In this document: positions 52,391 to 62,340 of the stretch, one piece after another
Layout: each line of letters begins with the position of its first letter
How positions within the stretch are numbered: the stretch's first letter is position 1
Assembly (NCBI RefSeq): GCF_036320965.1
Contig: NC_092225.1
Coordinates: forward strand, 79,810,113 to 79,874,112
Direction of reading: 5' to 3'
DNA length: 64,000 nt
Source: Panulirus ornatus
Lineage: Eukaryota > Arthropoda > Malacostraca > Decapoda > Palinuridae
Position numbers and translations under genes: made by a program
The notes under the pieces: generated by a model
The model's database searches: none
What the model was told of the DNA's origin: nothing
Seen by the model: only the letters and a program-made list of their open reading frames with translations

Positions 52391-54830
52391 ACCGAAACCA
52401 CAGCTCCCTTTCCACATCCAGGCCCCACAAAACTTTCCATGGTTTACCCCAAACACTTCACATGCCCTGGTTCAATCCACTGACAGCACGTCGACCTCGG
52501 TATATCACATCGTTCCAGTTTACTTTATTCCTTGCATGCCTTTCACCCTCCTGTATGTTCAGGCCCCAATCGCTTAAAATCTTTTTCACTCCATCCTTCC
52601 ATCTCCAATTTGGTCTCCTTCTTCCCTCCACCTCTGACACACATATCCTCTTTGTCAATCATTCCTCACTCATTCTCTCATGTGACCAAACCATTTCAAT
52701 ACATCCTCTTCTGCTCTCTGAACCACACTTTTTTTTATCACCACCACACATCTCTCTTACCCTTTCATTATTTACTTGATCAAACCACCTCACACCACAT
52801 ATTGTCCTCAAACATTTCATTTCCAACACATCCACCCTCCTCCATACAAACCTATCTATAACCTATGCCTTGCAACCATATAACATTGTTGGAATACTAT
52901 TCCTTCAAACATACCCATTTTGCTCTCTGAGATAACATTCTCACCCTCCACACATTCTTCAATGCTCCCAGAACCATCGCCCCTTCCCCCACCCTGTGAC
53001 TCACTTCCGCTTCCATGGTTTCTTCCACTGGTAAGTCCACTAGCAGATATCTAAAACACTTCACTTCCTCCAGTTTTTCTTCATTCAAACTTCCCTCCCA
53101 ATTAACTTGTCCCTCAACCCTACTGAATCTAATAACCTTGCTCTTATTTACATCTACTTTCAACTTTCTCCTTTTATACACTTTACCAAACTCAGTCACC
53201 AACTTCTGCAGTTTCTCACCTGAATCAGCCACTAGTGCTGTATCATCAGCAAACAACTACTGAGTAACTTCCCAAACCCTCTCATCCCCATCAGACTGCA
53301 TCCTTGTCCCTCTCTCCTAAACTTTTCCATTCACCTCCCTAGCCACCACATCCATAAACAAATTATACAACCATGGGGACACCACGCACCCCTGCCGCAA
53401 ACTAACATTCACTGGAAACCAATCACTTTCATCTCTTCCCAATTGTGACACATGCCTTACATAAAAACTGTTCACTGGTTCTAGAAACTTACCTCCCACA
53501 CCATGTACTCTTAATACCTTCCACAAAACATCTCTATCAACCCTATCATATGCCTTTTCCAGATCCATAAATGCTAGATACAACTCCATCTATTTTTTCA
53601 AGTATTTCTCACATAGTTTCTTCAAAGCAAACACCTGATCCACACATCTTCTACTACTTCTGAAACCACACTGCACTTCCCCAATCTGATGCTCTGTACA
53701 TGCCTTTACCTTCTCAATCAACACCCTCCCATATAGTTTCCCAGGAATACTCAACTAACTTATGACTCAGTAATTTGAACACCTACCTTTATCCCCTCTG
53801 CCACTGTACAATGGCACTATGCATGCATTCCGCCAATCCTTAGGCACTTCACCATGATCCATACATACACTGAATATCCTTACCAACCAATCAACAACAC
53901 AGTCACCCCTTTTTCAATAAACTCCACTGCAATACCATCCAAACCTGCTTCCTTGCCTACTTTCATCTCCCACAAAGCTTTCACTATCTCTCCTCTGTTT
54001 ACCATACCATTCTATCTGACCCTCTCACTTCACACACCACCCTGACCAAAACACCCTATATCTGCCACTCTATCATCAAACACATTCAACAAATCTTCAA
54101 AATACTCACTCCATCTCCTCCTCACTTCATCAATACTTAATATTACCTCCCTATTTGCCCCCTTCACCGATATTCCCATTTATTCTCTTGTCTTACGCAC
54201 ATTATTTACCTCCTTCCAAAACATCTGTTTATTCTCCCTGAAATTTAATGATACTCTCTCATCCCAACTCAAATTTGCCCTCTTTTTCACCTCTTGCACA
54301 TTTCTCTTGACCTCCTGCCGCATTCTTTTATACATCTTCCAGTCATTTGCACTACTTCCCTGCAAAAATTGTCCAAACACTTCTCTTCTCTTTCACCAAA
54401 AACCTTCATCCCACCACTCACTACCCTTTCTAATCTGCCCACCTCCCACCTTTCTCATGTCACATGAATCTTTTGCACAAGCCATCAATGCTTCCTGAAA
54501 TGCATCCCATTCTTCCCCCACTCCCCTCACATCATTTGCTCTCACCTTTTTCCATTCGAAACTCAATGTCTCCTGGTACTTCCTCATACAAGTCTCCTTT
54601 CCAAGCTCACTTACTCTCACCACTCTCTTCTCACCAACATTCTCTCTTCTTTTCTGGAAACCACTAAAAATCTTCACCGTTGCCTCCACAAGATAGTGAT
54701 CAGGTACCCCTCCAGCTTCCCCTCTCAGCATATCAACATCCATAAGTCTCTCTGTTACACGCCTATCAAATAACATGTAATCCAATAACACCCTTTGACC
54801 ATCTCTCCTACTCACATATGTATACTTATG
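52391..54830 (-). mobile_element. RTE-B LINE, older host copy, 3' part
   Basis: Minus-strand copy from partial 3' UTR through the C-terminal region, RT (FADDTALVADS near 53240, RQGCVVSPWLYNLFMDV near 53390), linker and endonuclease end (TYVSRRDGQRVLLDYMLFDRR near 54790). Frameshifts are frequent. At 54830 it is interrupted by a younger RTE-A insertion flanked by TATACTTATG, and it resumes at 57095. Confidence 0.92.
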
Positions 54831-57094
54831 TTTTTTTTTTTTTTTATACTTTGTCGCTGTCTCCCGCGTTTGCGAGGTAGCGCAAGGAAACAGACGAAAG
54901 AAATGGCCCAACCCCCCCCATACACATGTATATACATACGTCCACACACGCAAATATACATACCTACACAGCTTTCCATGGTTTACCCCAGACGCTTCAC
55001 ATGCCTTGATTCAATCCACTGACAGCACGTCAACCCCGGTATACCACATCGCTCCAATTCACTCTATTCCTTGCCCTCCTTTCACCCTCCTGCATGTTCA
55101 GGCCCCGATCACACAAAATCTTTTTCACTCCATCTTTCCACCTCCAATTTGGTCTCCCTCTTCTCCTTGTTCCCTCCACCTCCGACACATATATCCTCTT
55201 GGTCAATCTTTCCTCACTCATCCTCTCCATGTGCCCAAACCACTTCAAAACACCCTCTTCTGCTCTCTCAACCACGCTCTTTTTATTTCCACACATCTCT
55301 CTTACCCTTACGTTACTCACTCGATCAAACCACCTCACACCACACATTGTCCTCAAACATCTCATTTCCAGCACATCCATCCTCCTGCGCACAACTCTAT
55401 CCATAGCCCACGCCTCGCAACCATACAACATTGTTGGAACCACTATTCCTTCAAACATACCCATTTTTGCTTTCCGAGATAATGTTCTCGACTTCCACAC
55501 ATTCTTCAAGGCCCCCAGGATTTTCGCCCCCTCCCCCACCCTATGATCCACTTCCGCTTCCATGGTTCCATCCGCTGACAGATCCACTCCCAGATATCTA
55601 AAACACTTCACTTCCTCCAGTTTTTCTCCATTCAAACTCACCTCCCAATTGACTTGACCCTCAACCCTACTGTACCTAATAACCTTGCTCTTATTCACAT
55701 TTACTCTTAACTTTCTTCTCTCACACACTTTACCAAACTCAGTCACCAGCTTCTGCAGTTTCTCACGTGAATCAGCCACCAGCGCTGTATCATCAGCGAA
55801 CAACAACTGACTCACTTCCCAAGCTCTCTCATCCCCAACAGACTTCATACTTGCCCCTCTTTCCAAAACTCTTGCATTTACCTCCCTAACAACCCCATCC
55901 ATACACAAATTAAACAACCATGGAGACATCACACACCCCTGCAGCAAACCTACATTCACTGAGAACCAATCACTTTCCTCTCTTCCTACACGTACACATG
56001 CCTTACATCCTCGATAAAAACTTTTCACTGCTTCTAACAACTTTCCTCCCACACCATATATTCTTAATACCTTCCACAGAGCATCTCTATCAACTCTATC
56101 ATATGCCTTCTCCAGATCCATAAATGCTACATACAAATCCATTTGCTTTTCTAAGTATTTCTCACATACATTCTTCAAAGCAAACACCTGATCCACACAT
56201 CCTCTACCACTTCTGAAACCACACTGCTCTTCCCCAATCTGATGCTCTGTACATGCCTTCACCCTCTCAATCAATACCCTCCCATATAATTTACCAGGAA
56301 TACTCAACAAACTTATACCTCTGTAATTTGAGCACTCACTCTTATCCCCTTTGCCTTTGTACAATGGCACTATGCACGCATTCCGCCAATCCTCAGGCAC
56401 CTCACCATGAGTCATACATACATTAAATAACCTTACCAACCAGTCAACAATACAGTCACCCCCTTTTTTAATAAATTCCACTGCAATACCATCCAAACCT
56501 GCTGCCTTGCCGGCTTTCATCTTCCGCAAAGCTTTCACTACCTCTTCTCTGTTTACCAAATCATTTTCCCTAACCCTCTCACTTTGCACACCACCTCGAC
56601 CAAAACACCCTATATCTGCCACTCTATCATCAAACACATTCAACAAACCTTCAAAATACTCACTCCATCTCCTTCTCACATCACCACTACTTGTTATCAC
56701 CTCCCCATTTGCGCCCTTCACTGAAGTTCCCATTTGCTCCCTTGTCTTACGCACTTTATTTACCTCCTTCCAGAACATCTTTTTATTCTCCCTAAAATTT
56801 AATGATACTCTCTCACCCCAACTCTCATTTGCCCTTTTTTTCACCTCTTGCACCTTTCTCTTGACCTCCTGTCTCTTTCTTTTATACATCTCCCACTCAA
56901 TTTCATTTTTTCCCTGCAAAAATCGTCCAAATGCCTCTCTCTTCTCTTCCACTAATACTCTTACTTCTTCATCCCACAACTCACTACCCTTTCTAATCAA
57001 CCCACCTCCCACTCTTCTCATGCCACAAGCATCTTTTGCGCAATCCATCACTGATTCCCTAAATACATCCCATTCCTCCCCCACTCCCCTTACA
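54831..57094 (-). mobile_element. RTE-A LINE, young insertion nested in the RTE-B copy
   Basis: Poly(T) at 54831-54845 is its poly(A) tail. The tail box, short 3' UTR and a 684-codon open frame follow. The 5' end lies in the linker at about 57094. TATACTTATG at 54821-54830 recurs at 57095-57104, a 10-bp target-site duplication, and removing the insert restores the host endonuclease sequence. The element lacks its endonuclease and the beginning of the linker. Confidence 0.95.
55030..57084 (-). CDS. RTE-type reverse transcriptase, 5'-truncated ORF (684 codons)
   Basis: The longest intact element frame in the window. Linker residues 1-220 include SWGERVSLNFRENKKMFWKE and MKAGKAAGLDGIAVEF. The RT spans about 220-480: motif near 290 GFRSGRGCVDQVFALKN, motif A near 325 FMDLEKAYDRVDRDALW, motif B near 375 GLLQGCVMSPWLFNLCMDG and the catalytic box near 430 LLFADDTALVADS. 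The C-terminal part from about 530 has LYGCEAWAMDRVVRRRMD, LKWFGHMERMSEERLTK and RRRGRPNWRWKDG near 650. In motif B the Arg of RQG is Leu, and LFMDG reads LCMDG, so activity is doubtful. With no endonuclease and no promoter visible, this is a truncated element frame and not a host gene. The annotated start is only the first in-frame codon. Confidence 0.85.
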   Translation of the reverse strand: MGEEWDVFRESVMDCAKDACGMRRVGGGLIRKGSELWDEEVRVLVEEKREAFGRFLQGKNEIEWEMYKRKRQEVKRKVQEVKKRANESWGERVSLNFRENKKMFWKEVNKVRKTREQMGTSVKGANGEVITSSGDVRRRWSEYFEGLLNVFDDRVADIGCFGRGGVQSERVRENDLVNREEVVKALRKMKAGKAAGLDGIAVEFIKKGGDCIVDWLVRLFNVCMTHGEVPEDWRNACIVPLYKGKGDKSECSNYRGISLLSIPGKLYGRVLIERVKACTEHQIGEEQCGFRSGRGCVDQVFALKNVCEKYLEKQMDLYVAFMDLEKAYDRVDRDALWKVLRIYGVGGKLLEAVKSFYRGCKACVRVGREESDWFSVNVGLLQGCVMSPWLFNLCMDGVVREVNARVLERGASMKSVGDERAWEVSQLLFADDTALVADSREKLQKLVTEFGKVCERRKLRVNVNKSKVIRYSRVEGQVNWEVSLNGEKLEEVKCFRYLGVDLSADGTMEAEVDHRVGEGAKILGALKNVWKSRTLSRKAKMGMFEGIVVPTMLYGCEAWAMDRVVRRRMDVLEMRCLRTMCGVRWFDRVSNVRVREMCGNKKSVVERAEEGVLKWFGHMERMSEERLTKRIYVSEVEGTRRRGRPNWRWKDGVKKILCDRGLNMQEGERRARNRVNWSDVVYRG

Positions 57095-57287
57095 TATACT
57101 TATGTATATCTCTCTTTTTAAACCAGGTATTCCCAATCATCAGATCTTTTTCAACACACAGATCCACAAGCTCTTCACCATTTCCATTTACAACACTGAA
57201 CACCTCATGTACATCGACTGTACCCTCTACTGCCACATTACTCGCCTTCGCATTCAAATCACCCATCACTATAACCTGGTCTCGTGC
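57095..57287 (-). mobile_element. RTE-B LINE, older host copy, 5' part
   Basis: Continuation of the copy interrupted at 54830. It starts with the right target duplication and reads, on the minus strand, VIMGDLNAKASNVAVEGTVD, NGNGEELVDLCVEKDLMIGN and TWFKKRDI. It ends at about 57287 (GGTCTCGTGC), truncated inside the endonuclease. Confidence 0.9.
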
Positions 57288-59022
57288 TGGTACCAGCTGC
57301 TACGGTCACTCACACTTATCCAGTGAAATGACTTTACTATTGGATTTTTCTACATCCTGTAGTTAAGGTAACCTATTCCAAAATGATATCAACAGAGAGA
57401 TCTTTGCAAAAGAGTGGATTCAAGCAAGTTGCACTTAACATTCACAGAAAACAGATGTTTCCAAATGACTGCAGAAAGGTGAGGGGCATATTAATGTTAT
57501 GAGAGAATATTACATTGATTCATCAACTGTTTACGATATTACAGCATGAAAACAATAACTTATCAGGTTTTTTGCCAAATCAAAACCTGAAAAAGCTCTT
57601 GATAAGCAAAACACTAGCTAAGCCTGATTCTGACAACTAGAATCATGCTTTATGAATGGCTCAAACTGAAACAAGCTGAAGATGCACCAGTTTCATGTCT
57701 AATATTCACAGAAAAGGCTTTAGTATAACCAAAACTACTACTGTAATAAAATGTGACAGGAAAAAAGGTTATGAAGAAGAATGAAAAAATTTTTCCGTCT
57801 GAGGCAGAGCCTTATTATCTGATAATAAAGTGCCTTACTTAAAGGAGGCTGGAACCCTCTATCCTCCAAGATATCTGGGTGAATTCGATATGAATTCCCT
57901 ACCCCTATCAAGACCAATTCTGTCACTGATGTCAGCTATTCCTTTCACAGGGTTCTCCTGCCCGATCACAAACATGACATCACAGAACAAATCATTGCCA
58001 GAATGAGTTACCATCATACTTGGTGTCTACCCAGGCTGGTCACCAAGAAAAGTTTTTCTAAAACAACACTTGCAGGGCCTCACCTTGTAGAGAAAAAGTT
58101 TTTCATTCCTCAGAACCTACTTTTCTCTTCAGAAGATGGGAGCTCCATGAGTCAACAAAAGCAAAACGATATGAAGAAGAGAAAAACTTTCATAAGCTAA
58201 AGACATGGAGTACTAGTACCACCATGACCAATTCTCTACTTTTGGTCTCGGGTCTATGTGGGTTCACCCTATTCTACAGGAAATGCATTTTAAGCTGCAA
58301 AATAAGGGTTAATTGCATTCCAACTACAGTAGCATCCCACAAGGGTGTTAGATAAATGTCACAGACCTCACTGCTGATTTCCCCCTTGAGAAGTTTTCTA
58401 AGGAGGGTCAAAGCAGGGGCTATCTATTAAACTCTGGCAGACAGATTATGTAGTGCTAGGGGGACATTTCTTCAACCAACAAGCAACAAATGCCCTGGAA
58501 AAACAGAAAAATCCCTTAACAAATTAGTGCCATCAAAGAAATCCCACAGAGTTTTCACAAAACATCAAAAGATACCGAACAGAAAATAAAAAGATTGAAT
58601 TAAGATAAGACCTGCTAAAATAAGGGGTTTTATTTTGGAAAGATTCCCTGGTTCTGAAGTCTTAATGGTACATGGGCAAATATAAAAGCATTACCCTGCA
58701 AGGGAATAGCAAGAATCTCCCTAAGTCCTCTTTCAGCACCCATGCATCACAAAATTTTTTTAATGAGACAAAACAGTAGAGCACAGAAAAGCTCTATCAA
58801 AAGAAGCTTAGAGTATCTATAATTACATCCTTATTATGTAAAGGACAAGGGCATCATATGGACATAGTCCCTGAAACTCTTCCCAAAGGTCCAAGAGGAC
58901 TTCTAAACTTAGTAATACTATCCTTGAATGGAAGATAAAATCATGCATTAAACTGCCTAGGTGTACCATATTCCTTCATATGTGCATACATATATGAGCG
59001 CAAGATTGATTAAGCAAATTCC

Positions 59023-59023
<1 letters not shown>
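57288..59023. other. Unannotated AT-rich sequence
   Basis: No exon, RNA or transposon signature is recognised. If copine continues to the right, this is intron. Confidence 0.55.
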
Positions 59024-59081
<58 letters not shown>

Positions 59082-59091
59082 AAAATATAAA

Positions 59092-59190
<99 letters not shown>
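59024..59190. repeat. Interrupted (TA)n tract
   Basis: Several TA blocks are separated by AATAAAAATATAAAAAAAAA and TAATA, about 165 bp in all. It ends at the tail of an inverted SINE-like copy. Confidence 0.97.
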
Positions 59191-59398
59191 TTTTCTTTCA
59201 TACTATTCGCCATTTCCCGCATTAGCGAGGTTGCGTTAAGAACAAAGGACTGGACCTTTGAGGGAATATCCTCAAAGGGCCCCCTTCTCTGTCCCTTCTT
59301 TTGGAAAATTAAAAAAAACGAGAGGGGAGGATTTCCAGCCCCCCGCTCCCTTCCCTTTTAGTCGCCTTCTACGACACGCAGGGAATACGTGGGAAGTA
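59191..59398 (-). mobile_element. SINE-like repeat, copy 10 (head truncated)
   Basis: Minus-strand copy from the A-rich tail and tail box (CCCGCATTAGCGAGGTTGCG) to GGGAAGTA, where it runs into (TA)n. The CCCTGGGG head is missing. Confidence 0.87.
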
Positions 59399-59427
59399 TA
59401 TATATATATACATATATATATATATTT

Positions 59428-59660
59428 TCCCTGGGGATAGGGGAGAAAGAATACTTCCCACGTATTCCCTGCGTGTCGTAGAAGGCGACTAAAAGGGAAG
59501 GGAGCGGGGGGCTGGAAATCCTCCCCTCTCGTTTTTTTTTTTTTTTTTAATTTTCCAAAAGAAGGAACAGAGAAGAGGTCCAGGTGAGGATATTCCCTCA
59601 AAGGCCCAGTCCTCTGTTCTTAACGCTACCTCGCTATCGCGGGAAATAGCGAATAGTATA
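59428..59660 (+). mobile_element. SINE-like repeat, copy 11
   Basis: Complete copy with tail box CGCTACCTCGCTATCGCGGG. It faces copy 10 head to head across a 30-bp (TA)n spacer. Confidence 0.87.
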
Positions 59661-59662
59661 AA

Positions 59663-59745
<83 letters not shown>

Positions 59746-59753
59746 ATTTTTTT
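59661..59753. repeat. Poly(A) and (TA)n
   Basis: The SINE A-tail, then about 64 bp of TA, then TCTATTTTTTTTT leading into the tail of the next LINE. Confidence 0.96.
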
Positions 59754-61157
59754 TTTGCTTTGTCACTGTCTCCCGCGTTTGCGAGGTAGCGCAAGGAAAC
59801 AGACGAAAGAAATGGCCCAACCCACCCCCATACACATGTATATACATACGTCCACACACGCAAATATACATACCTACACAGCTTTCCATGGTTTACCCCA
59901 GAAGCTTCACATGCCTTGATTCAATCCACTGACAGCATGTCAACCCCGGTATACCACATCGCTCCAATTCACTCTATTCCTTGCCCTCCTTTCACCCTCC
60001 TGCATGTTCAGGCCCCGATCACACAAAATCTTTTTCACTCCATCTTTCCACCTCCAATTTGGTCTCCCTCTTCTCCTCGTTCCCTCCACCTCCGACACAT
60101 ATATTCTCTTGGTCAATCTTTCCTCACTCATTCTCGCCATGTGCCCGAACCATTTCAAAACACTCTCTTCTGCTCTCTCAACCACGCTCTTTTTATTTCC
60201 ACACATCTCTCTTACCCTTACGTTACTTACTCGATCAAACCACCTCACACCACATATTGTCCTCAAACATCTCATTTCCAGCACATCCATTCTCCTGCGC
60301 ACAACTCTATCCATAGCCCACGCCTCGCAACCATACAGCATTGTTGGAACCACTATTCCTTCAAACATACCCATTTTTGCTTTCCGAGATAATGTTCTCG
60401 ACTTCCACACATTTTTCAAGGCTCCTAAAATTTTCGCCCCCTCCCCCACCCTATGATCCACTTCCGCTTCCATGGTTCCATCCGCTGACAGATCCACTCC
60501 CAGATATCTAAAACACTTCACTTCCTCCAGTTTTTCTCCATTCAAACTCACCTCCCAATTGACTTGACCCTCAACCCTACTGTACCTAATAACCTTGCTC
60601 TTATTCACATTTACTCTTAACTTTCTTCTTCCACACACTTTACCAAACTCAGTCACCAGCTTCTGCAGTTTCTCACATGAATCAGCCACCAGCGCTGTAT
60701 CATCAGCGAACAACAACTGACTCACTTCCCAAGCTCTCTCATCCCCAACAGACTTAATACTTGCCCCTCTTTCCAAAACTCTTGCATTTACCTCCCTAAC
60801 AACCCCATCCATAAACAAATTAAACAACCATGGAGACATCACACACCCCTGCCGCAAACCTACATTCACTGAGAACCAATCACTTTCCTCTCTTCCTACA
60901 CGTACACATGCCTTACATCCTCGATAAAAACTTTTCACTGCTTCTAACAACTTGCCTCCCACACCATATATTCTTAATACCTTCCACAGAGCATCTCTAT
61001 CAACTCTATCATATGCCTTCTCCAGATCCATAAATGCTACATACAAATCCATTTGCTTTTCTAAGTATTTCTCACATACATTCTTCAAAGCAAACACCTG
61101 ATCCACACATCCTCTACCACTTCTGAAACCGCACTGCTCTTCCCCAATCTGATGCTC

Positions 61158-61163
<6 letters not shown>
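59754..61163 (-). mobile_element. RTE-A LINE copy with 388-codon open frame
   Basis: Minus-strand copy from the tail box (GCGTTTGCGAGGTAGCGCAA) to RT sequence at CAGAGCATCAGATTGGGGAA, where it ends in (TA)n at 61163. The frame from 61106 to 59940 is open: CVDQVFALKN, MDLEKAYDRVDRDALW, GLRQGCVMSPWLFNLFMDG with Arg intact, LLFADDTALVADS, and the full C-terminal region. The RT motifs are better preserved than in the 684-codon copy, but the N-terminal half is missing. Confidence 0.94.

Positions 61164-61199
<36 letters not shown>
61162..61199. repeat. (AT)n between LINE and SINE
   Basis: About 38 bp of AT. The LINE sequence TGTACATG changes into it at TGTACATATAT. Confidence 0.95.
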
Positions 61200-61201
<2 letters not shown>

Positions 61202-61438
61202 CTTTCTTTCAAACTACTTGCTATTTCCCGCATCAGCGAGGTAGCGTTAAGAACAGAGGACTGAGCCTCTGAGGGAATATCCTCACCTGGCCCCCTTCTC
61301 TGTTCCTTCTTTTGGAAAATTAAAAAAAAAAAAACAAGAGGGGAGGATTTCCAGCCCCCCGCTCCCTCCCCTTTTAGTTGCCTTCTACGACACGCAGGGA
61401 ATAAGTGGGAAGTATTCTTTCTCCCCTATCCCCAGGGA
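61200..61438 (-). mobile_element. SINE-like repeat, copy 12
   Basis: Complete minus-strand copy, from the TTTCTTTCTTTC tail and box CCCGCATCAGCGAGGTAGCG to the CCCCTATCCCCAGGGATAAT head, followed by TA-rich sequence. Confidence 0.87.
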
Positions 61439-61475
61439 TAATATATATATATATTTATATTTATCTATTTTATTT

Positions 61476-62340
61476 CTTTTCCTTTGTTGCTGTCTCCCGC
61501 GTCTGCGAGGTAGCGCAAGGAAACAGACGAAAGAAATGGCCCAACCCACCCCATACACGTGTATACATACACGTCCACACACGCAAATATACATACCTAT
61601 ACATCTCAATGTACACAAGTTTATACACACACAGACATATACATATATACACATGTACATAATTCATACTGTCTGCCTTTATTTATTCCCATCGCCACCT
61701 CGCCACACATGGAATAACATCCCCCTCCCCCCTCATGTGTGTGAGGTAGCGCTAGGAAAAGACATCAAAGGCCACATTCGTTCACACTCAGTCTCTAGCT
61801 GTCATGTAATAATGCCCGAAACCACAGCTCCCTTTCCACATCCAGGCCCTACAGAACTTTCCATGGTTTACCCCAGACGCTTCATATGCCCTGATTCAAT
61901 CCATTGACAGCACGTCGACCCCGGTATACCACATCGATCCAATTCACTCTATTCCTTGCCCACCATTCACCCCCCTGCATGTTCAGGCCCCGATCACTCA
62001 AAATCTTTTTCTTCATCTTTCCACTCAATTTGGTCTCCCACTTCTCAAACATCTCATTTCCAGCACATCCACCCTCCTCCACACAACTCTATCCATCGCC
62101 CACACCTCGCAACCATATAACATTGTTGGAACCACTATTCCTTCAAACACACCCATTTTTGCTTTCCGAGATAATGTTCTCGCCTTCCACACATCTTTCC
62201 ATGCTCCCAGAACTTTCACCCCCTTCCCCACCCTGTGGACTCACTTCTGCTCCTATGGTTCCATCCACTGCCAGATCCACTCCAATATATCTAAAACACT
62301 TCACTTCCTCCAGTTTTTCTCCATTCAAACTCACCCCCCA
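61476..62340 (-). mobile_element. RTE-B LINE fragment with internal deletion
   Basis: Tail box, long UTR (CACCTCGCCACACATGG, CTCAGTCTCTAGCTGTCATG) and C-terminal coding sequence. Near 62040 the GRPN motif is joined directly to VLEMRCLR, a deletion of about 72 codons. The coding part continues to about 62340, where sequence quality changes abruptly. Confidence 0.88.

Noticed and set aside
54831..57287. Apparent internal deletion joining the endonuclease (57.1 kb) to the RT linker in one LINE
   Set aside because: TATACTTATG on both sides and the continuity of the outer copy show a nested insertion instead.
59981..60456. Long open frames opposite the LINE coding strand (111, 150 and 158 codons, repeated in every copy)
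   Set aside because: They are shadows of the C-poor LINE sense strand and change or break where the sense frame changes. No independent motif is seen.
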